A stretch of DNA of 64,000 nucleotides, from the NCBI GenBank assembly GCA_934718085.1, contig CAKUZL010000005.1:1-64000 (forward strand), written 5' to 3'. The notes beneath the pieces were generated by a model. That model was not told where the DNA came from. It saw nothing but the letters and a program-made list of their open reading frames with translations, and ran no database searches. Shown piece by piece: positions 58,253-64,000 of this stretch (position 1 is its first letter; each line of letters starts with the position of its first letter). The stretch comes from an uncultured Candidatus Melainabacteria bacterium (lineage in GTDB: Bacteria > Cyanobacteriota > Vampirovibrionia > Gastranaerophilales > Gastranaerophilaceae). The translations under genes and the position numbers were made by a program.

Positions 58253-59347
58253 TTACCGCTTCGTCCGTTTCCCGAAATCCCGCTCAAACCGCGGGCATGA
58301 GGCTTCCCGAAAAATCCTTTCAAGCTCCGCTCCGCTCGGGGCGACGCTTTTCAGCTCCCTTATTCTTTCGGGCGAAAGAACTCTCAGCGCGACTTCTCCC
58401 TTTGTTGCCGTAAACAGCCGTTTTGCAACGGCTTCGGGATATTGTTCGTACGCGCGTTCTTCCGCGGACGTTGCGTATTCGAATTCGCCCGAAATAATGC
58501 TTTTTTCGGTCATTTCAAGCTGCTTTTGCGCATTCTTTCCGTAAAGTACGGGAAGTACGGGAATTTTGGCATATTCGCCGCTGCTGCGCTCTCTGTTGCA
58601 CTTTCCGCAAAGCAAAATGTAGTTGTCGATGTCGTTTGCGCCGCCTTTAGATTTCGGCGAAATGTGCTCGACGGTGACGTTTATCGGCGCAAACAGGTTT
58701 CTGAGCGATTCCGCGCCCTTCTCGGCGTTGTTACTCATTTCGGAAATTCTTACACCGAGCCGCTTGAGGTTTTGCGGAAGTTCGCATAAAATCTCGAAAA
58801 GCTCGACAAATTCGGCTTTTTCGTCCCCCGCAAGCTTGCAAATCAGCTTAAAAATCTTTGTTTTGTCGTATTTTTTGTTGCTGCCCGAATCAGGCTGAAA
58901 ATATTGCGTCAAAACCTTTTTCGCGGCATGCTTTTTGTCGTCCGAAACGGTTGTTGTGTCAACGGTTTTGATACCTTTTGTCAAAATCTCGTTAATCAGG
59001 TTCTTCACGCTTTTCAAAAATGAAATTTCTCCGAGTTTGCCCGTAATATCCGCGTTTTTCACGACTTCCCCGAAGTTTCTTGCGGGCATGCCCGCTTTCA
59101 AAACGTAAGAAAGCACGATTGAGTCTTCGAGGTGTAATTTCTCGGGCAGAGAGCGCGCAAATTCGCTCGGGGTGCCTTTTTCGGATGACAGTGCTCCCAA
59201 AGCTTTGTTGATAAATTCGGTCGACAGCATTTTTCGCCCGCAATTCGCGCAAATTGCGCCGTTTACGTTTTTCGGCAAAAATTCGCCCGTTTTGCACGGC
59301 AACAGCTTAAAAGACACTTTTCCCGCGGGTTTTCTCTCGATTTGCAT
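58253..59347 (-). CDS. HNH endonuclease domain protein
   Basis: The 364 residues carry CANCG (about residues 33-37) and, near the middle, VEHISPKSKGGANDIDN followed by LLCGKCNRERSS, the HNH/McrA-type nuclease core with metal histidine and two cysteine pairs. The N-terminus contains GKVSFKLLPC, a variant of the local VSF signature. Flanking regions are helical. The target is unknown; no modification or antitoxin partner is adjacent. HNH enzymes range from restriction to mobile-element functions. It stands alone, with a GGAAAA-like ribosome site. Confidence 0.82.
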   Translation of the reverse strand: MQIERKPAGKVSFKLLPCKTGEFLPKNVNGAICANCGRKMLSTEFINKALGALSSEKGTPSEFARSLPEKLHLEDSIVLSYVLKAGMPARNFGEVVKNADITGKLGEISFLKSVKNLINEILTKGIKTVDTTTVSDDKKHAAKKVLTQYFQPDSGSNKKYDKTKIFKLICKLAGDEKAEFVELFEILCELPQNLKRLGVRISEMSNNAEKGAESLRNLFAPINVTVEHISPKSKGGANDIDNYILLCGKCNRERSSGEYAKIPVLPVLYGKNAQKQLEMTEKSIISGEFEYATSAEERAYEQYPEAVAKRLFTATKGEVALRVLSPERIRELKSVAPSGAELERIFREASCPRFERDFGKRTKR

Positions 59348-59608
59348 AATTTTTCCTCGTAAGCATGCCGTTGTTTAAAAAACCGAAAACAAATTTTTTT
59401 GCCGGTTCTAAGGTTTTTTTGTTACAAATGTTTAACACTTTTGTCCCCCTTTTTTGTCCGAAACCTTGTTCTTTCGCCTTTTTACGGTTTCTTAACTTTT
59501 GTAAACATTCGCCTTTAAATTTGGCAATTTTTAGAAGGTAAATGTTTTTATATATATACGAGAGATATATAAGATATCTAAAAGTTATCTAACCGGAGGA
59601 GAGAAAAC
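59348..59608. other. AT-rich upstream region of the short open frames
   Basis: AT-rich sequence with T-runs on the plus strand, a TATATATA stretch near 59550-59575 that could act as -10, and repeated AAGATATCTAAAAG-like strings close to the ribosome site. No gene is seen. Confidence 0.4.
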
Positions 59609-59776
59609 ATGGCTACAAACACTTTAAATCAAGGCTTTATTTACCTTCAAGCCGTTAAGGGTTTGGCAAAAGGTAAAGAGTTTCCCGACAGCGATGAGCG
59701 ACTTTACGGAACGCTTTGCGACACAGGGATGTATTTCATCACGAGAACGAACTTGAAAACGCACGACAAAGTATAG
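59609..59776 (+). CDS. Small protein of 55 residues
   Basis: This small frame has one of the strongest ribosome sites of the window (CCGGAGGAGAG, eight bases before the ATG). The product starts MATNTLNQGFIYLQAVKGLA and ends TNLKTHDKV; it has balanced composition and codon choice like neighbouring genes, so it looks real. I do not recognise it. AGGAGG overlaps its stop codon and is followed by ATG at 59791, which opens only eight codons (MFPVPASR). A third short frame follows. Together they may be a small-protein unit or a broken gene. Confidence 0.6.
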   Translation: MATNTLNQGFIYLQAVKGLAKGKEFPDSDERLYGTLCDTGMYFITRTNLKTHDKV

Positions 59777-59790
59777 GAGGTCAGTTTTTA

Positions 59791-59817
59791 ATGTTTCCTG
59801 TTCCCGCAAGTCGTTAG
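59791..59817 (+). other. Eight-codon frame with strong ribosome site
   Basis: ATG is preceded by AGGAGG at 59775-59780, but the frame stops after eight codons. In the next frame 16 sense codons (reading CFLFPQVVRPAKFEVL) follow before TAA at 59840. A single-base change would connect the ATG to this frame, so a frameshift mutation or a leader peptide are both possible. Confidence 0.4.
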
Positions 59818-59863
59818 ACCCGCTAAATTTGAGGTATTATAAGGCAGCGGCGGTACAAGTTTT

Positions 59864-60037
59864 TTGAAACAACGTGACCCGAGTGTCACGACGAAGCGGG
59901 CGCAAACCCGCGTAAATAAAGGATTACTGTACAAAGGAGGTATTTATAAAATTGACCTTTCGGTCGTTAAAGTCGGTGCGTTCGGCGTAATCCGGCGTGA
60001 GCAGAAGATTTGTAAAAACAAGGAGGCTTTTGATTAA
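59864..60037 (+). CDS. Possible small basic protein of 57 residues
   Basis: The frame after TAA 59840 is open for 65 codons and reads like protein: GSGGTSFLKQRDPSVTTKRA, then LLYKGGIYKIDLSVVKVGAF and VIRREQK. The first usable start codon is TTG at 59864 with only a weak GGCGG before it. Codon use resembles nearby genes and the peptide is basic, so it may be a real small protein or the 3' part of a gene damaged upstream. Stems CGTGAC/GTCACG and GCGGG/CCCGC lie inside the frame. A bidirectional terminator follows directly. Confidence 0.4.
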   Translation: MKQRDPSVTTKRAQTRVNKGLLYKGGIYKIDLSVVKVGAFGVIRREQKICKNKEAFD

Positions 60038-60040
60038 AAA

Positions 60041-60068
60041 AAGGGAAGATTTTGCTCTTCCCTTTTTT
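60041..60068. terminator. Bidirectional terminator between the short frames and serA
   Basis: AAGGGAAGA and TCTTCCCTT form a nine-base stem around a six-base loop, with T-runs on both strands. It ends both the plus-strand short-frame unit and the minus-strand serA transcript. Confidence 0.9.
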
Positions 60069-60084
60069 ACGTTTTTTGTTCGAA

Positions 60085-61674
60085 TTATGCGCTGAAATGT
60101 ATGTATTTCGCGTTATTTACGCCGTCGGTCGCTTTGATTTCCGAAAGAATTTTCGCGTCGACCGCCGAATCGGTGCTGATAAGCATTATCGACTCGTTAT
60201 CGTCGGTGTTTTGCGCAACGTACATTCTGCTTATGTTTACGTTGTTTTCGGCTCCGAGAACCGTCGCGACTTTCGCAATCATCGCGGGCTTGTTTTCGTG
60301 CGGAATGAACAGCAAATGCTCTTCCGGCGCGAAGTTCAGCGAGTGGGAATTGACTTCGACTATTCTCGTCATTCCCGGCGCAATCAACGCTCCCGTTGCA
60401 CATTGCGCGGATTTGTCGGACTTCAGCTCGACCGTTATCGCCCCGATATACGCACATTTTCCTTCGTTTTTCGAAACCGTCGTGTCGATGCCTTTTTCCT
60501 TCGCAATCAAAGGCGCGTTTACGAAATTCACTCCTTCGCCGGCTTTCGAGAAAATTCCCTTCAAAACCGCCGTCGTCAGGGGCGATACGTCAAGTCCCGC
60601 AAGCGCACCTTTTACCGTAATATTAATCGATTTAAGGTTGCCTTCGAGCATTTGCGACGTGAATTCACCGATGTTTTGTGCGATTTGCATATAATCTTTT
60701 ACGGGCTCGAGAACTGCCGGCTTCAACGAGGGGATATTTACCGCCGCTTTTGCGTTTCCGCCGGACAAAACATCTCTTATCTGCTCGGCAACGTCGATTG
60801 CGACGTTCAACTGAGCTTCCTTCGTACTCGCTCCGAGGTGAGGGGTCAAAACCACGTTTTTATCGCAGTTTACAAGCTCGCACTTCGTGATGTCGGGTTC
60901 GCTTTCGTAAACGTCCAATGCCGCAGATGCAACAATGCCTTCGTCAAGCGCCTCTTTGAGGTCGTGTTCGTTGATAATTCCGCCGCGAGCGCAATTTACA
61001 AGCCTTACGCCTTTTTTGACTTTTTTGAACGTCTCTTTGTTTATTAAATTAACCGTTTCGGGAGTCTTGGGCACGTGAACCGTTATAAAATCAGCGTTTG
61101 CCCAGATTTCGTCAAGCGAATTCACGTATTTCGCGCCGATTTTTTCGACGGTTTCCTTTGAAGTGAACGGGTCGCTTACGATGACGTTCATTCCCAATGC
61201 CACTGCGACTTTCGCCACATGTGATCCGATTTTCCCGAATCCTATGACACCGAGAGTTTTTCCGAAAACTTCGACTCCCGTGAATTTCGAGCGTTCCCAT
61301 TTGCCTTCTTTCGTCGATTTTGCCGCCGCCGCGATGTTTCTTGCAGACGCAAGCATCAGCGCAATCGTATGTTCCGCCGCCGCGTTCGTGTTGCCGTCGG
61401 GCGAATTTACGACGATTATCCCGTGCTTCGTAGCCGCTTCGATGTCGATGTTGTCGACTCCGACGCCTGCTCTTCCCGCTATTTTAAGCTTTTTCGCCGC
61501 TTCAAGCACCTTTGCTGTCAACTTCGTTTGGCTTCTGACCATTATCGCGTCAAAGTCGCCGATAACTTTGCATAACTCGTCTTCCGCCATCGTCGGCATA
61601 AATACGGGCTCCGCAACGCCTTTGATAATTTCTCCCGCGCTTTCGTTGATTTTGTCGGTAATTAAAACTTTCAT
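60085..61674 (-). CDS. serA: D-3-phosphoglycerate dehydrogenase
   Basis: SerA oxidises 3-phosphoglycerate to phosphohydroxypyruvate, the first step of serine synthesis. The 529 residues are the long type: catalytic and NAD domains (GRAGVGVDNID, GFGKIGSHVAKVA, NCARGGIINE, LTPHLGAST), then the allosteric substrate-binding domain, then a C-terminal ACT domain (MYVAQNTDDNESIMLISTD). The catalytic Arg, Glu and His are present. Its start overlaps the stop of the upstream aminotransferase by one base (TAATG), so the two enzymes are coupled and probably act in sequence. Confidence 0.97.
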   Translation of the reverse strand: MKVLITDKINESAGEIIKGVAEPVFMPTMAEDELCKVIGDFDAIMVRSQTKLTAKVLEAAKKLKIAGRAGVGVDNIDIEAATKHGIIVVNSPDGNTNAAAEHTIALMLASARNIAAAAKSTKEGKWERSKFTGVEVFGKTLGVIGFGKIGSHVAKVAVALGMNVIVSDPFTSKETVEKIGAKYVNSLDEIWANADFITVHVPKTPETVNLINKETFKKVKKGVRLVNCARGGIINEHDLKEALDEGIVASAALDVYESEPDITKCELVNCDKNVVLTPHLGASTKEAQLNVAIDVAEQIRDVLSGGNAKAAVNIPSLKPAVLEPVKDYMQIAQNIGEFTSQMLEGNLKSINITVKGALAGLDVSPLTTAVLKGIFSKAGEGVNFVNAPLIAKEKGIDTTVSKNEGKCAYIGAITVELKSDKSAQCATGALIAPGMTRIVEVNSHSLNFAPEEHLLFIPHENKPAMIAKVATVLGAENNVNISRMYVAQNTDDNESIMLISTDSAVDAKILSEIKATDGVNNAKYIHFSA

Positions 61675-62831
61675 TATTTTTCCTCCGCAAGAGTCTTTAT
61701 CAGCGCCGCAACGCCGCTTCCGAGCTCGAATTTATATCCGAGTTTGTACAAAGTCGCTTCCAGCGCGCCGACCGCCATTATCGCATCGCGTTCGCATACA
61801 AACCCCAGGGTTCCTATTCTGAAAATCTTATCTTTCAGGGCTTTTTGACCGTTTGCGACAACAATGTCGTAGTCGTTTTTCAATGTTTTTCTGATGTCGG
61901 GGACGCTGACTCCTTCGGGCGGGTAAACTGCCGTTATTGCGTTGCTTGCGACGGTTTCGTCTTGTACGAACAATTTCAGTCCCATCGCTTTTATCGCCGC
62001 TCTCAGACCTTTTCCGAGTCTTGCGTGGCGTTTCCAGATGTTTTCGAGCCCTTCTTCTTCCATCATTTTGAGGGCTTCGTCAAGCGCGACAAACAAGTTG
62101 ACCGCGGGCGTGAACGCCGTCGAATTTTCCAAAACCGATTTTCTGTTGGATTTCCAGTTGAAATAAAATCCGGGATTTGTGCATTTTGCCTGAACTTCCC
62201 ACGCTTTTGGGCTTGCCGACAAAAACGACAATCCGGGCGGAATCATGAATCCTTTTTGTGAACCCGAAATGAGCACGTCTATGCCCCATTCGTCCTGTTT
62301 GCAGGGCAATGCGCCCAAGCTGGTAACGCCGTCCGCGACCGAAATCGCGCCGTGTTCTTTTATCATTGAAACCAGCGTTTTCAGGTCGTTTGTGACGCCC
62401 GTTGCGGTTTCGTTGTGTGTCAAAGTTACAATTTTAAATTCTTTGTTAACGTCGGCATCGAGAATTTTCTTTAAATCCGCGGGATTTATGGCGTTTCCGG
62501 GCTCGACTTCGAGTTTTTCCACGATTGCGCCGTGAGATTCCGCGATTTTTGCCCATCTTTCACCGAAATTACCGATAATCAACGACAAAACCTTGTCGCC
62601 CGGGTTTACCAAATTCGAAAGAGCGGCTTCCATTGCGCCCGTGCCGCTTGCGGTGAACACCAAAACTTCGTTTTGCGTTCCGAACAATTTTTTAAGTCTT
62701 CCGTAAACCGACTCCAAAATCGCCGAAAACTCCGTGCTTCTGTGCCCTATCGGGTGTTTCGCCATTGCGAGCAATACTCTTTCGGGTACCGGCGTGGGGC
62801 CGGGTATCATCAAAAACGTCTTATCTTTCAT
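61674..62831 (-). CDS. Class V aminotransferase (serine pathway type)
   Basis: The 385-residue PLP enzyme belongs to the serine-pyruvate/alanine-glyoxylate group, which in cyanobacteria is often labelled soluble hydrogenase 42-kDa subunit. It shows MIPGPTPVPERVL, GHRSTEFSAI, TASGTGAMEAALSN, SVADGVTSLGALP and the PLP lysine K193 in SGSQKGFMIPPG. Because it overlaps serA, it probably converts phosphohydroxypyruvate to phosphoserine in place of SerC, or alternatively uses glyoxylate. The linkage supports the first view; the substrate cannot be read from the sequence. GGAG precedes the ATG. Confidence 0.9.
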   Translation of the reverse strand: MKDKTFLMIPGPTPVPERVLLAMAKHPIGHRSTEFSAILESVYGRLKKLFGTQNEVLVFTASGTGAMEAALSNLVNPGDKVLSLIIGNFGERWAKIAESHGAIVEKLEVEPGNAINPADLKKILDADVNKEFKIVTLTHNETATGVTNDLKTLVSMIKEHGAISVADGVTSLGALPCKQDEWGIDVLISGSQKGFMIPPGLSFLSASPKAWEVQAKCTNPGFYFNWKSNRKSVLENSTAFTPAVNLFVALDEALKMMEEEGLENIWKRHARLGKGLRAAIKAMGLKLFVQDETVASNAITAVYPPEGVSVPDIRKTLKNDYDIVVANGQKALKDKIFRIGTLGFVCERDAIMAVGALEATLYKLGYKFELGSGVAALIKTLAEEK

Positions 62832-63059
62832 TTGCTTCTCCTACTCTCTGCTTCCCGAATTATCTCATGAACAGACGAAAAATATAATATATGTGTACTT
62901 TTGTAAAATTTGAACGCGCGCGATACGGTAACTTTTTTGCGGATTTTTTGCTTTTAACAGCTTGTTTTTCGTAAGTTTTGCTCTCTTCTCTTTGTCCCGA
63001 CGTTTTAGAAGACCCGTTTTTGACAATATTTTCCGTTTTTCTTGAAAATTTACAAATCT

Positions 63060-63989
63060 TTACAAAATCATTGCGAGTATCATCAGCAAAATTCCTCCGA
63101 CCTGAATTCCCGTCTCAAGATATTTTCCCCACTTGTTTTCGTTGTACCCTATCGAATTTTTCATCCCCGACGCAGCGGAAACAACCCTTTCGAGCCTTGC
63201 TTCGGAATTTTCGTTCTCAAACGTTTTCTTAAATATTTTTTTCTCGAGCTTGGCAAGTCGCTCTTCTCTGCTGCCGGTGCGCGTTTTGCCGAAAATTATT
63301 CGTTCCGACGCACTCAAACCGTACGCAAAGTCCGTTCCCGAAAGCGACGAGCTGCCCGAACTGTCGTAAAGCGCGTCATAATTGTTTCTTCCGCCGTTTA
63401 TACCCCCCGTCGAATAATCGTACGGAGCCGCTCCTCCGTGCGGGGTGAAATCGCTGTCATACGTTATTTTTTCGGGCTTTTGTGCCAATATCGACGCTTT
63501 AAGCGCGTCGGTTCTGGAGTTTAAATCCCTGCCGTCGCTGACCTTCCCGAAAGCCTTTTGTTCCAGGTTCGCAAGCCTTTTATATATGTCGGTTCCGTGA
63601 AAATTTTTCCCGAAAGTTTTTTCTTCCATTCTGTCGACCGTCGGGTACGAAACACTGTCGTCTTCGGGCTCGTCATACGTGTAATTTTGCCCGTTTGCGC
63701 CGTTTCCGTAAGAATAATCTTCACTCGGGTGTTGCGCAACTTTCGGCAATTCCGTCGAAATCCCCGTCGTTTTCATAATATTGCTCAATCGCGCGGAATT
63801 CGTGCCCTGTTTCACGTTCCCGTAAATGTATTTTTCTATTCTGTTAAGTCTCGCAACGGTCGTTTCGCCTTGATATTCCACTGCAAACAGCTCTTTTTCC
63901 ACCGTCGATAAGTCGGTCGATTCGGAACAAATTCCCGTCAACCCCGAAAACATCAGTGCCGTGCACAAAATTATTGCGGTTTTTTTCAT
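63060..63989 (-). CDS. Secreted protein with RLxxLExxxFG repeats
   Basis: The 309 residues start with a signal peptide (KKTAIILCTALMFSGLTGIC, with a possible lipobox-like end at the cysteine) and end with a hydrophobic helix (GGILLMILAMIL). Between them a motif of about 20 residues recurs at four places: TTVARLNRIEKYIYG, VDRMEEKTFG with DIYKRLANLEQKAFG, and REERLAKLEKKIFK, separated by low-complexity Gly/Tyr/Asp linkers. Such short helical repeats occur in envelope proteins of this bacterial group; function is unknown. The anchor at the C-terminus suggests attachment to a membrane. The window ends 11 bases before its start. Confidence 0.75.
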   Translation of the reverse strand: MKKTAIILCTALMFSGLTGICSESTDLSTVEKELFAVEYQGETTVARLNRIEKYIYGNVKQGTNSARLSNIMKTTGISTELPKVAQHPSEDYSYGNGANGQNYTYDEPEDDSVSYPTVDRMEEKTFGKNFHGTDIYKRLANLEQKAFGKVSDGRDLNSRTDALKASILAQKPEKITYDSDFTPHGGAAPYDYSTGGINGGRNNYDALYDSSGSSSLSGTDFAYGLSASERIIFGKTRTGSREERLAKLEKKIFKKTFENENSEARLERVVSAASGMKNSIGYNENKWGKYLETGIQVGGILLMILAMIL

Positions 63990-64000
63990 TTTTTTTACCC

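Noticed and set aside
60052..61047. Plus-strand open frame of 331 codons
   Set aside because: It is a mirror frame of serA, rich in Arg and Phe, and begins within the terminator.

Overview
The window looks like a chromosomal segment of a non-photosynthetic relative of Cyanobacteria, most likely a gut-type Gastranaerophilales ('Melainabacteria'). This is an inference. It rests on the bacterial operon order, on an oxygen-independent class III ribonucleotide reductase, and on several lineage-style hypothetical proteins that carry an N-terminal V/I-S-F-T/G/K-G signature. No rRNA is present to confirm it. Composition is moderate in GC, with AT-rich islands inside individual genes.

Layout. 1-2.4 kb: two hypothetical proteins (an acidic protein and a zinc-ribbon membrane protein). 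2.4-6.8 kb: a tightly overlapping housekeeping operon pyrH-frr-cdsA-rnc-rpe-nagA. 7.2-15 kb: a type I-B CRISPR-Cas locus, cas6-cas8b(cas11b)-cas7-cas5-cas3 followed by fused remnants of cas4 and cas1 and an intact cas2; no CRISPR array is visible. 15.7-17.9 kb (minus): ACT protein, UPF0210 protein and dCMP deaminase. 18-22.8 kb: rpsO, metK, ilvB, ilvN and a convergent UbiA-type prenyltransferase. 23.3-24.7 kb (minus): dnaB. 24.8-33.3 kb: the S10/spc ribosomal operon from rpsJ to rplR, closed by a strong terminator where rpsE would normally follow. 33.3-40.7 kb: leuC, a repeat-rich membrane-anchored protein, a LOG-family enzyme, a class II photolyase, a transporter remnant, a Fic enzyme with its own operator-like promoter, and tRNA-Leu. 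40.8-44.1 kb: rny-ymdB-PHP. 44.1-47.7 kb: nrdD-nrdG (minus) behind a cobalamin-type riboswitch, and divergent ogt. 47.7-52.2 kb (minus): a cluster of hypothetical proteins with related N-terminal carbohydrate-binding-like domains. 52.4-57.1 kb: a nucleotidyltransferase-aminotransferase fusion, then pilT-recO-deoC (minus). 57.2-60.1 kb: a candidate small RNA, a coiled-coil protein, an HNH protein and short open frames. 60-62.8 kb (minus): serA with a class V aminotransferase. 63-64 kb (minus): a secreted repeat protein.

How the genes work together. The first operon combines UMP phosphorylation, ribosome recycling, phospholipid precursor synthesis and RNA processing. The Cas operon still encodes a complete Cascade-Cas3 interference machine, including a small subunit predicted from an internal start in cas8b, but its adaptation module has collapsed by a deletion joining the start of cas4 to the end of cas1. 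The nrdD leader has the compact cobalamin riboswitch architecture with a loop-loop complementarity next to the ribosome binding site, suggesting that B12 represses the class III reductase. SerA and the class V aminotransferase probably form the serine branch from 3-phosphoglycerate. IlvB and IlvN form acetolactate synthase, and LeuC belongs to leucine synthesis. The most unusual material is the damaged CRISPR locus, the B12-type leader, the 47.7-52.2 kb cluster and the short-ORF region near 59.6-60.0 kb.
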